A stretch of DNA of 5,293 bases from Candidatus Sifarchaeum subterraneum (GCA_016292335.1 JAECRX010000101.1:1-5293), one strand, 5' to 3'; shown: positions 1 through 5,149, counted from the stretch's first letter. Notes: generated by a model not told the origin, from the letters alone. Numbers and translations: made by a program.

Positions 1-1049
1 ACATCCACTTGTGTCTGGACTGAAGTTCCAAAATAATAACTTTGGTTAAGAATTACCGCGCGAATGACGTAAACAAAGTTTCCTGGAGTATTAGGGATCT
101 GGTAATCAAGATTACAAACACCTGTCGAATTCGTTGTATTTGTTCCGATTACTGTTTCATTTGACCTAAATTCAACGGAAATTCCACTAATGTTCTGTTG
201 TGTTTCATCGAAAACTCTAACATAGATCGTGAAGTTTTCTCCAGGAATCGTTTGATTTTTCATCGACAATTCCGCTGAAAGTTGACCATAAACATCAAAA
301 GTTACTACAGTGGATATTGGGTGCCCATCCACAGTTGTATTTGCCTTAATCTCGTGGGTTCCTAATGAGCTATTTACTGGAATTACATCGTCAATCTCAA
401 TTTTTCCGCTTTCATTTGTTTGAAAAGTTCCAATAGTCCTGAAATCAGTTTCATCATTGATTATCACATCTTTATTGCCAATTTTAGTTCCATTAGTGTA
501 TTCCAATGAAATTGTATAATGCGTGATATTATTTCGAAAATAAATAGACTGATCTACATTCATATTAAAATAAACGTTGAATACATCAATATCCGTTGAA
601 TTGGATGAGGAAAAATAATGATTAGAACCAGAATCTTGCTCAGGTAATACAACAGTTATATTGTGAAGTCCATTGACTGAATCGCTTGGAATTGTATAGT
701 CCACTTCTCCATAGCAAGGTGAAGAGGACCATGGGGGTATTGTTGTTTTTTCAGTTTCATTTAAAGCAGCAGGATCTGTTTTATCCATAAAGGTAACATT
801 AGCAGAAACAGCTAGATCAACATATCCGTGATCAATCTCATATTGATAACAATGAACCCAGATTTTTACTGTTTCTCCAAAGGCTACCGAAGTTGTATTT
901 GTAAAAATATCAACGCGCGTATAAAAAGAAGGTGGATCTGCAAGTACTTCGATTGGCCCCATAGGGGATTGTGGGAATGTGAAAAAAATAAGAGGGACTA
1001 TCAAAAAAATGATTATTAGTTTATTTCTAGCTACTGGAATCCTCTTCAC
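1..1049 (-). CDS. Secreted or membrane-anchored Ig-like surface protein, N-terminal part (C-terminus outside window)
   Basis: The minus strand is open from a GTG at 1049-1047 to the left edge, giving about 350 residues without a stop. The N-terminus (MKRIPVARNK) is basic and is followed by a hydrophobic segment at about residues 11-25 (LIIIFLIVPLIFFTF), which reads as a signal peptide or signal anchor. The rest is beta-rich, Thr/Ser/Asn-rich and low in Lys/Arg. It reads as at least three Ig-like modules, roughly residues 37-160, 165-253 and 255-349; the third has the usual run of G-x-V-x-F, a T-N-S-T-G turn and P-N-T-P-G-N-F. I count 17 N-x-S/T sequons (for example N51, N84, N130, N150, N226, N272, N304, N335), as expected for a glycosylated archaeal envelope protein. 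Three cysteines are visible (C67, C112, C312). A TATA-like box lies about 50 bp upstream on this strand. An in-frame TTG two codons further upstream (1055-1053) is an alternative start. The exact role (S-layer, adhesin or stalk) is not determinable. Confidence 0.85.
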   Translation of the reverse strand, partial: MKRIPVARNKLIIIFLIVPLIFFTFPQSPMGPIEVLADPPSFYTRVDIFTNTTSVAFGETVKIWVHCYQYEIDHGYVDLAVSANVTFMDKTDPAALNETEKTTIPPWSSSPCYGEVDYTIPSDSVNGLHNITVVLPEQDSGSNHYFSSSNSTDIDVFNVYFNMNVDQSIYFRNNITHYTISLEYTNGTKIGNKDVIINDETDFRTIGTFQTNESGKIEIDDVIPVNSSLGTHEIKANTTVDGHPISTVVTFDVYGQLSAELSMKNQTIPGENFTIYVRVFDETQQNISGISVEFRSNETVIGTNTTNSTGVCNLDYQIPNTPGNFVYVIRAVILNQSYYFGTSVQTQVD

Positions 1050-1100
1050 CTTCAATAACGCCGCTTTTTTTTCTCAAAAGGGGGTAGGTTCCAATTTTGT

Positions 1101-1109
1101 TTATAAAAG
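1101..1109 (-). promoter_or_regulatory. TATA-box-like promoter of the surface-protein gene
   Basis: Read on the minus strand this is CTTTTATAAA, a good archaeal TATA-box match. It sits 52 bp upstream of the GTG at 1049. Initiation about 25 bp downstream, near 1078, would give a leader of about 30 nt. The assignment is by position and motif only. Confidence 0.5.
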
Positions 1110-1292
1110 GGTGAAAAAGAGGATAGTATCAAAAATTAGTATATAATGTATTTTTTGAACTTTAAAGGGCAAAAATGCTTTTCTTCAAGAGAAGGGCTCT
1201 AATTTGGCATATCTTTATACGTAATTTCGAGTTGCTAATAATTTGGAAATACACATGCTAGTACGTAAAGGCGGCGTCTGAGGTTTAGAAAA

Positions 1293-1301
1293 TTTTATAA
1301 A
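1293..1301 (+). promoter_or_regulatory. TATA-box-like element ahead of the 115-residue gene
   Basis: TTTTATAAA on the plus strand is the best TATA match before the ATG at 1418. Initiation around 1322-1328 would give a leader of about 90 nt that contains repeat copy 1. A weaker AT-rich stretch at about 1350-1370 could instead drive a shorter transcript. Confidence 0.4.
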
Positions 1302-1372
1302 GGGGTTTCTCTAAGAATTCATAATTCAGCCGAATTTATGCGAGTCACGAATAAATGTTTGATTAATTATTC

Positions 1373-1399
1373 GTTTCCCAATAGATTTGGTTGGAAAGT
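1373..1399 (+). repeat. Dispersed intergenic repeat, copy 1
   Basis: This 27-bp copy starts GTTTCCCAATAG and ends GGTTGGAAAGT. It ends 18 bp before the ATG of the gene at 1418, so it would lie in that gene's 5' leader. It differs from copy 2 at one base (A for G at position 8), which changes a possible G-U pair to an A-U pair in the predicted hairpin (outer arms TTTCC and GGAAA, inner arms CAA and TTG). Confidence 0.9.
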
Positions 1400-1417
1400 T
1401 AAAAACAGGGGGTCAAG

Positions 1418-1765
1418 ATGACACTTAAAAAGTGGAACTTGTGGAACTATAAGGGTTTTGAAATAGAGGAAAGTTCAAAGCCGGGTACGGACAAATTTCA
1501 ATATTTTTTCAGATTAAAGGAAGCTGATACAAGAAAGTGTACTTACTGCATATGGATAACAGCTGATGTTGTTAATGCGAAATCCAATAAAGCTTCAATG
1601 CATGAAAAATTCGAGGACGTCATTGAGTCGGATAGGGAGATATGGGTTAAATGGGTAAAAAACAAGATCGATCAGGGAATTTTCAGTGATTTTGCTCTTG
1701 AATTCAGTGCTTCGGGTGAAAATGAAATCAACCTTTCAGAAGCTGGCGAAAAAATCGAATTTTAG
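1418..1765 (+). CDS. Small cytosolic protein of unknown function (115 residues)
   Basis: ATG start with a G-rich Shine-Dalgarno-like GGGGG at 1408-1412, five bases ahead. The product is soluble, with no signal peptide or membrane segment. The N-terminus is rich in aromatics (W6, W9, Y11, F14), followed by a CxxC pair at C41/C44 (KCTYC) that could bind a metal or form a disulfide. A charged, probably helical middle follows (about 60-85, with HEKFEDVIESDREIW and W77, W80), and the tail is acidic. The pattern looks like a small alpha/beta protein. I do not recognise a family and assign no function. The gene is alone between repeat copies 1 and 2, with a T-rich tract after its stop. It is AT-rich: 18 of 60 bases are G or C in 1501-1560, clearly below the two following genes. 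Confidence 0.75.
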   Translation: MTLKKWNLWNYKGFEIEESSKPGTDKFQYFFRLKEADTRKCTYCIWITADVVNAKSNKASMHEKFEDVIESDREIWVKWVKNKIDQGIFSDFALEFSASGENEINLSEAGEKIEF

Positions 1766-1781
1766 GATGCTAAATTCTTCA

Positions 1782-1800
1782 TTTTTCCTTTTATTTTTTT
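1782..1800 (+). terminator. T-rich terminator after the 115-residue gene
   Basis: Three T-runs (T5, T4 and T7) begin 17 bases after the stop codon at 1763-1765. Archaeal termination commonly uses such oligo-T tracts without a hairpin. Confidence 0.5.
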
Positions 1801-1919
1801 AACATAACATGCTGAATTCTTTATAGGTTTCTCTTATGCTTAACGGTCTGCTGGATCAAAATTGTGCTTCAATGAAAGCAGAATCGTTGATGAAAAAAAA
1901 GCTAATTAATTTTTCTTAA

Positions 1920-1946
1920 GTTTCCCGATAGATTTGGTTGGAAAGT
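1920..1946 (+). repeat. Dispersed intergenic repeat, copy 2 (closest to consensus)
   Basis: This 27-bp copy matches the majority base at every position of the five-copy alignment. It ends 10 bp before the strong Shine-Dalgarno sequence and 25 bp before the TTG start of the thioesterase gene, so it would be in the 5' leader if transcription starts further upstream. The AT-rich stretch at 1903-1914 just before it is a possible TATA box that would instead place the transcription start inside the repeat. Confidence 0.92.
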
Positions 1947-1956
1947 CTAATAGTAC

Positions 1957-1965
1957 AAGGAGGTG
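1957..1965 (+). promoter_or_regulatory. Strong Shine-Dalgarno sequence that decides the thioesterase start
   Basis: AAGGAGGTG is nearly a full match to the archaeal anti-Shine-Dalgarno. It lies 6 nt ahead of TTG 1972-1974. The in-frame GTG at 1963 overlaps the motif itself and cannot use it, so TTG is the likely start. Confidence 0.8.
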
Positions 1966-1971
1966 TGGCTC

Positions 1972-2454
1972 TTGAAAGGAAGGAAGGTGTCTGATTCGCG
2001 CACCATCATGACGCAAACCGTTTTTCCTAACGATGTGAACAACCACGGCACGTTATACGGTGGTCGGCTGCTGTACTGGATAGATGCCCTTGGTGGTATA
2101 GTGGCAGAAAGGCATTGTCGAAAAACCGTTGTTACCGCGTCGATCGATTCGCTAAACTTCCTCAATCCCATTCGCCAAAGAGACATCGTTATCATCGAGG
2201 CTTGGATTAACTATGCAGGCAGGACTTCGATGGAAATCGAGGTTCGAGTAACTTCCGAAAACCCAATGACGGGGGAGAAAACCAAGACTTGCCGCGCATT
2301 CTTGACGTACGTGGCAATCGATGAAGATGGAAAATCATGTGAAGTTCCGCCGCTCATTGTGGAAACCGACGAGGAGAGGAAGCGCATGGAATTAGCAAAG
2401 CAGAGAAGAGAGGTAAGACTAAGGGACCTTAGGCTTAGACCACTCGAATGGTAG
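1972..2454 (+). CDS. Hotdog-fold acyl-CoA thioesterase (YciA/ACOT type)
   Basis: A 160-residue protein (TTG start) with the acyl-CoA thioester hydrolase signature. Residues 16-39 hold the helix-hotdog entry, with V-F-P-N-D-V-N-N-H-G-T-L-Y-G-G then W36-I-D38; N24, H25 and G26 sit where the family's catalytic Asn region lies, and D38 is the likely acidic partner. Residues 53-92 give the core strands (VTASIDSLNFLNPI, then the family block around G83-R-T-S-M-E-I-E), and FLTYVAID at about 110-117 is the last core strand. A charged helix with many Arg, Glu and Lys ends the protein (131-160), as in longer family members. It hydrolyses acyl-CoA to free acid and CoA in the cytosol, probably as a hexamer of hotdog subunits; the preferred chain length cannot be read. 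The gene appears monocistronic and is GC-richer (32 of 60 in 2041-2100) than its upstream neighbour. Confidence 0.92.
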   Translation: MKGRKVSDSRTIMTQTVFPNDVNNHGTLYGGRLLYWIDALGGIVAERHCRKTVVTASIDSLNFLNPIRQRDIVIIEAWINYAGRTSMEIEVRVTSENPMTGEKTKTCRAFLTYVAIDEDGKSCEVPPLIVETDEERKRMELAKQRREVRLRDLRLRPLEW

Positions 2455-2560
2455 TTGGTCTTTGACGACAAACATTAGGGTCAATGCAAGAGACGAGGAT
2501 AACAACTAAACGTCATTATAATGGCATTTTCGGTTGATTTTCTAATTTACTCGTGTAGCA

Positions 2561-2580
2561 CTTTCTTTCTCTCTTTTCTT
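2561..2580 (+). terminator. Pyrimidine/T-rich terminator-like tract after the thioesterase gene
   Basis: A run of C and T only, ending in TTTTCTT, lies about 105 bp after the stop codon. It is followed by the near-palindrome TTACGTAA at 2580-2587. The distance from the gene makes the call tentative. Confidence 0.3.
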
Positions 2581-2679
2581 ACGTAAAAAGAAAATAATAT
2601 ATTTATTTAAGTTAAACAGCTGATCGTAATTAGGTAGTCTGCAATTCCGAACAGGAAAGGTGAGTTGGTCCATATACAA

Positions 2680-2688
2680 ATATAAAAA
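2680..2688 (+). promoter_or_regulatory. TATA-box-like promoter of the DUF998 gene
   Basis: ATATAAAAA is about 57 bp upstream of the ATG at 2745. Initiation about 25 bp downstream, near 2710, would give a leader of about 35 nt that includes the duplicated start region. Confidence 0.45.
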
Positions 2689-2721
2689 ATGATAGCCCAA
2701 ATAATAATCATTATACTAAGA

Positions 2722-2757
2722 GGTAGATGTCTAAGGTGTGGTAGATGTCTAAGAGCG
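2722..2757 (+). repeat. Tandem duplication of the start-codon region, 18-bp period
   Basis: GGTAGATGTCTAAG occurs at 2722-2735 and again at 2740-2753, an exact 14-base match with an 18-bp period. Each unit carries an ATG followed by TCT AAG. The first ATG (2727) is followed by four sense codons and a TAG (2742-2744) that abuts the real ATG at 2745, giving the five-residue peptide MSKVW. The end of the first unit supplies AAGGTG (2733-2738), the Shine-Dalgarno sequence for the main start at a 6-nt spacing. Confidence 0.85.
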
Positions 2758-3377
2758 GCACCCGACCAGATAATACTCAAAGACTGCTGTCTATCTGTGG
2801 TATTATTGCCCCTATCTTATATACAATCGTGGTGATCACCCTAGGTCTCCTTCGACCTGGCTACAATCATGTCACACAATTCATGAGCGAACTTGGAGAG
2901 ACAGGCGGTTCAAATGCCATAATCATGAATACAGCAGGATTTGCTTTGCTGGGCATACTGATGATCGCCTTTGCCTTCGGACTCCACCGTGGCATAAGCG
3001 AAGGTAAGGGCTCGAAAATTGGTCCCGCCTTGATAGCTATTTCCGGTGTCGCGGTGGTGGGAGCAGGAATCTTTCCGTGCGATCCTGGCTGCGTGAACGA
3101 ATCATTCACTGGTATGATGCACAGCGTGAGTGCCACGATTCCTGGAGTTGGGATGGCCCTTGCACCGTTTTTCATTGCCGAACGATTCAAGAACGACCGT
3201 CGATGGGAGAGCTATCGATTGTACACCATGGCAACTGGCGTGGTGACGGCATTTCTTGGGCTGGGGCTTCTCTTCGTTACGATAGAGGGATGGATGGGAG
3301 CGTTACAAAGAATCTCAATGGGGGTACCGCTCCTTTGGATAGAAATCATGGCGATCCGGCTATTACGTCTATCATAA
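2745..3377 (+). CDS. DUF998 family integral membrane protein
   Basis: A 210-residue protein with about six membrane segments (near 15-35, 60-80, 92-110, 128-145, 160-180 and 186-206). It shows the DUF998 landmarks: R-P-G-Y-N at 37-41 leading to M-S-E-L-G at 47-51 after the first helix, G-I-F-P-C-D at 108-113 after the third, and M-H-S at 125-127 before the fourth. C112 and C116 frame the loop after helix 3 (PCDPGC). Length is normal for the family, whose function is not established; it lies in the cytoplasmic membrane. The ATG at 2745 is chosen over 2727 because the upstream ATG runs into TAG after five codons, and AAGGTG is well spaced from 2745. The gene is relatively GC-rich (34 of 60 in 3121-3180). 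The thioesterase gene is 290 bp upstream, with its own terminator-like tract between, so an operon is unlikely. Confidence 0.88.
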   Translation: MSKSGTRPDNTQRLLSICGIIAPILYTIVVITLGLLRPGYNHVTQFMSELGETGGSNAIIMNTAGFALLGILMIAFAFGLHRGISEGKGSKIGPALIAISGVAVVGAGIFPCDPGCVNESFTGMMHSVSATIPGVGMALAPFFIAERFKNDRRWESYRLYTMATGVVTAFLGLGLLFVTIEGWMGALQRISMGVPLLWIEIMAIRLLRLS

Positions 3378-3427
3378 ATATGGTGTAGGAATTCTCTTCA
3401 GCAAGCTTTCTTCATTAGTTCACCTTT

Positions 3428-3438
3428 CCAATTATTGG
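3428..3438. repeat. Short perfect inverted repeat between convergent genes
   Basis: CCAAT-T-ATTGG is palindromic, with a single central base. It lies 50 bp after the DUF998 stop, between two convergent genes. It may help RNA 3'-end formation or be chance; the arms are only 5 bp and no long T-run follows. Confidence 0.35.
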
Positions 3439-3485
3439 ATTATTAATTTCATAACAAAGCCAATAAATATAAGACGTATAAATTA

Positions 3486-3511
3486 GTTTCCCGATACATT
3501 GGTTGGAAAGT
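3486..3511 (+). repeat. Dispersed intergenic repeat, copy 3 (one-base deletion)
   Basis: This 26-bp copy reads GATACATTGG where the others have GATAGATTTGG, a one-base loss plus one substitution. Both changes fall in the predicted hairpin loop, and the paired arms TTTCC/GGAAA and CGA/TTG are intact. It lies between the 3' ends of two convergent genes, so it is not a promoter or leader element of either. A TATA-like AT stretch (3477-3485) precedes it. Confidence 0.88.
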
Positions 3512-3570
3512 AAAAAGCACATACATATGGTCTATTATTGGAATATTCTCTTTATTGAATGCTTTTCTGC

Positions 3571-3576
3571 AAAAAA
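3571..3576 (-). terminator. Oligo-T tract after the QueG-like gene
   Basis: On the minus strand a T6 run appears about 18 nt after the TGA stop at 3597-3595, consistent with archaeal T-tract termination. The run is short. Confidence 0.35.
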
Positions 3577-3594
3577 TTTTGAGGGGATGCCGAA

Positions 3595-4380
3595 TCACTT
3601 CTTGGTTTTGCCTATTGGGCAACTGGTCACGCAGTTGAAGCAGTCATAGAGCATTCCTGTTGTCAATACTTGTAATATCTTCCAAACCTCAGGGTTTCTT
3701 GCGAATTCTCGAATTTCTTTCCAGCTAGCGTTCCTTTCCATGAGTTCATCTATAGTAGCTACTACTCCTGGAATGAAGTACTTGAGAATGTTTTTTGCGC
3801 ATTTAAATACGTTCACTTCTCCATGCGTGGAAATAGCTCCCACGGGACAAGCTTTAACGCATATTGCACAGTCTTCTCTCTTACATAAATTTTCCTTAAA
3901 CGGTTCATTCGGAGTTAGATCCGCATTGGTTATCAGGGCTCCCAATCTAACTCTTGGTCCATATTCGGGTGTTATTAAAAGTCTGTTTAAACCTATTTCT
4001 CCCAAACCTGCGCAATGAGCTGCGTGTCTTAGAGAGACCTCTCCAATTAATCCAGAAGTTTCCTTCTTCATGTCCATGGGAAGATAGACTGGTATGGAAA
4101 CCGCTTTAAATCCCTTCCTAGTCAAAAATTTGGATAAACCGTAGAGAATACTATCGATCTCATGATAAAGCTGGTGCACATTGTACTGTATCATCTGAAG
4201 ATTTTCGGAATCTAAGACTGGTTCGAACTGCTCCATTGCGATGACTACAAGTGCTCTTGCATCCGGCATTATCTCAAAAAGGTTCCCTCTACCTTCAACC
4301 ATCTTCTCCGCTGAGCAAACTCCAACAAGATCAGCATTCATTTCAAGTGCTAATTTCTTAACTTCATCTGCAAGAAACAT
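3595..4380 (-). CDS. QueG-like protein with two [4Fe-4S] clusters (epoxyqueuosine reductase / reductive dehalogenase superfamily)
   Basis: A 261-residue soluble protein. The N-terminal domain opens with A-D-L-V-G-V (16-21) and P-D-A-R-A-L-V-V-I-A (39-48), as in the corrinoid-binding half of QueG-like proteins. The conserved segment A-G-L-G-E-I-G-L-N-R-L-L at 124-135, then P-E-Y-G-P-R-V-R-L (138-146), is a superfamily hallmark. The C-terminal domain has eight cysteines placed for two [4Fe-4S] clusters: C166, C171, C174, C178-P, then C194, C247, C250, C254-P. The first gap is four residues (C166 to C171), where QueG usually has two. It is shorter than typical QueG (about 350 or more) and lacks the HEAT-like tail; no Tat or other signal is seen. 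Classical queuosine is generally not made by archaea, so tRNA epoxyqueuosine reduction is doubtful; a cobamide- or ferredoxin-linked reductase is more likely, substrate unknown. GGTGA at 4391-4387 precedes the ATG by six bases. Confidence 0.85.
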   Translation of the reverse strand: MFLADEVKKLALEMNADLVGVCSAEKMVEGRGNLFEIMPDARALVVIAMEQFEPVLDSENLQMIQYNVHQLYHEIDSILYGLSKFLTRKGFKAVSIPVYLPMDMKKETSGLIGEVSLRHAAHCAGLGEIGLNRLLITPEYGPRVRLGALITNADLTPNEPFKENLCKREDCAICVKACPVGAISTHGEVNVFKCAKNILKYFIPGVVATIDELMERNASWKEIREFARNPEVWKILQVLTTGMLYDCFNCVTSCPIGKTKK

Positions 4381-4386
4381 ATCGGG

Positions 4387-4426
4387 TCACCATATTCTCT
4401 GAATAAAAAGATGTAGTATAAAATTA
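4387..4426 (-). promoter_or_regulatory. TATA-like box and Shine-Dalgarno of the QueG-like gene
   Basis: On the minus strand TAATTTTATA (4426-4417) lies about 40 bp upstream of the ATG at 4380. Initiation near 4392-4396 would give a very short leader just containing GGTGA (4391-4387), six bases from the start codon. Confidence 0.45.
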
Positions 4427-4474
4427 TCAACCATACAAGAGATGATTGATAAAAATAGGTATCTATTCTAATAA

Positions 4475-4501
4475 GTTTCCCGATAGATTTGATTGGAAAG
4501 T
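4475..4501 (+). repeat. Dispersed intergenic repeat, copy 4
   Basis: This 27-bp copy differs from the consensus at one base (GATTGG for GGTTGG). The change falls in the unpaired three-base bulge of the predicted hairpin. It lies between the divergently oriented QueG-like and DUF3096-like genes, 91 bp before the latter's start, upstream of that gene's TATA-like box and so probably outside its transcript. Confidence 0.92.
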
Positions 4502-4556
4502 TAAGACTGATTAAACGTTTAAAAACTGCAATTCACTGACAAAGGTTTTCGATGGT

Positions 4557-4566
4557 TTTAAATATT
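4557..4566 (+). promoter_or_regulatory. TATA-box-like promoter of the DUF3096-like gene
   Basis: TTTAAATATT is centred about 31 bp before the GTG at 4593. Initiation would be at about 4587-4592, so the transcript could be leaderless or nearly so if GTG is the start. Confidence 0.5.
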
Positions 4567-4592
4567 AATTAGTTATCTATGTAGCTATATGC

Positions 4593-4808
4593 GTGGGGGA
4601 TGAACACACATTGTCAAAAATTGTTGATGAAGGATTGAAGAAAATAGGCATAACAATTTCTAAGCCAGCTCTGGCTATTATCTGCATAATCTTCGGTGTA
4701 ATCGTAATAGTTTGGAGGGAATCTTTAAACATAATAGTTGGCTTATTTCTCATAATCGAAGGTATTTTGCTATTAACCGACTATTTGGAAATCACAAAAA
4801 AACAGTAA
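4593..4808 (+). CDS. Small two-helix membrane protein, DUF3096-like
   Basis: A 71-residue protein from GTG at 4593. A short charged N-terminus (about 1-24) is followed by two hydrophobic segments, near 25-41 (ALAIICIIFGVIVIVW) and 45-62 (LNIIVGLFLIIEGILLL), joined by R-E-S. It ends with a charged tail, E-I-T-K-K-Q. The helix-turn-helix layout with a conserved L-N-I-I-V-G-L-F-L-I-I-type second helix resembles DUF3096, short archaeal/bacterial membrane proteins of unknown function; I rate that match as moderate. Start choice is open: GTG 4593 sits right after the expected transcription start (leaderless), while the in-frame TTG at 4611 would give 65 residues and has GGGGG at 4595-4599, 11 nt away, rather far. 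A T-rich tract follows the stop. The gene is transcribed away from the QueG-like gene. Confidence 0.75.
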   Translation: MGDEHTLSKIVDEGLKKIGITISKPALAIICIIFGVIVIVWRESLNIIVGLFLIIEGILLLTDYLEITKKQ

Positions 4809-4840
4809 CCACCGTTTCCACCATCCTAAAATTTATCTAT

Positions 4841-4858
4841 CCTTTATTTTCCTTTATT
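4841..4858 (+). terminator. T-rich terminator-like tract after the DUF3096-like gene
   Basis: T-rich pyrimidine runs (TTT, TTTT, TTT) lie about 30-50 bp after the TAA stop and before the ATP-grasp remnant. No hairpin accompanies them. Confidence 0.4.
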
Positions 4859-4894
4859 CGGTCAGCGATTCCAATTAGGCAAAGGTATGGTTAA

Positions 4895-5055
4895 TTGCCG
4901 AAAACTGAGATTCAGAATCTTTTAGTAGTTGGCATTGATGCAGTTTCTATTCTAACTCTGCAAAAAAAGCAGTTTACAAAATTTATGTAGCAGATTATTT
5001 TGGTGATATAGACCTTCGACGTGTCTGTTCTGGATGTAAAGCGATAATTGAATAG
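4895..5055 (+). pseudogene. Frameshifted, truncated N-terminal remnant of an archaeal ATP-grasp ligase (COG2232-like)
   Basis: From TTG 4895 (AAAGGT at 4881-4886 as ribosome site) the frame reads MPKTEIQN then LLVVGIDAVSIL to 4954. The family sequence then continues in another frame from 4957: SAKKAVYKIYVADYF, then GDIDLRRVCSGCKAIIE, ending at TAG 5053-5055. The first half is the glycine-containing first strand of the pre-ATP-grasp domain (L-V-V-G-I-D). The second is the S-A-K-K-A-x-Y-x-x-Y-x-x-D-Y-F-G-D-x-D-L-R-R block typical of archaeal COG2232 carboligases. Only two bases separate the two frames; a single-base deletion restores the normal family spacing of eight residues between G and S-A-K-K-A. 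The ATP-binding and catalytic domains (roughly 250-300 more residues) are missing; no recognisable continuation follows before repeat copy 5. I infer a decayed gene. An assembly error could explain the frameshift but not the truncation. Confidence 0.8.
4958..4972. repeat. CTGC-A7-GCAG inverted repeat inside the ATP-grasp remnant
   Basis: Perfect 4-bp arms flank a run of seven A. It is next to the frame break and is largely explained by the Ala-Lys-Lys-Ala coding, but the A-run is a plausible site for slippage. Confidence 0.5.
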
Positions 5056-5149
5056 CTTAATTATCTCGAAAAAAATTAAATTATTAAACATTTAAACATA
5101 ACTACGGATACTATTTTCTAAAATACTCAGTCGTAAGATGTTATGATTG

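Larger units (their letters stand above)
1050..1417. other. Divergent intergenic region between the surface-protein gene and the 115-residue gene
   Basis: This 368-bp AT-rich stretch holds the minus-strand TATA box near 1105, a plus-strand TATA-like box near 1297 and repeat copy 1 at 1373-1399. A wobble-rich possible stem-loop at 1178-1196 (8 pairs, three of them G-T, loop CAA) is too weak to call. I see no tRNA or other structured RNA and no gene remnant. Reading frames here are under 30 codons. Confidence 0.6.
2455..2744. other. Intergenic region between thioesterase and DUF998 genes
   Basis: These 290 bp hold a pyrimidine-rich terminator-like tract (2561-2580), an AT-rich segment at 2592-2612, a TATA-like box near 2685 and the first unit of the tandem duplication at 2722. 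Unlike four of the other gene boundaries, this one has no copy of the dispersed repeat. A short TTCC/GGAA inverted pair at 2645-2657 is not a repeat copy. I see no gene remnant. Confidence 0.55.

Noticed and set aside
828..1019. Plus-strand 63-codon frame
   Set aside because: It is antisense to the Ig-like surface gene, which is continuous through this region with a signal peptide and sequons.
1338..1421. 27-codon frame through repeat copy 1 whose TGA overlaps the ATG at 1418
   Set aside because: No ribosome site. The peptide in the repeat (FPNRFGWKV) is not conserved through synonymous changes in the other copies, and copies 2 and 3 lack a start or shift frame.
1836..1919. 27-codon frame ahead of repeat copy 2 (MLNGLLDQNC...)
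   Set aside because: No ribosome site and low-complexity Lys-rich end; length is expected by chance.
1947..2195. Minus-strand frame of 82 codons, and another at 2211-2471
   Set aside because: Both are antisense to the thioesterase, which has a clear family signature; they are composition artefacts of the GC-richer gene.
2645..2657. TTCC...GGAA pair resembling a diverged repeat copy
   Set aside because: Only the arm bases match; the central GATAGATTTGGTT block is absent.
2867..3190. Minus-strand frame and the plus-strand frame at 3077-3388 over the DUF998 gene
   Set aside because: Both overlap a gene with strong DUF998 landmarks and show no family features of their own.
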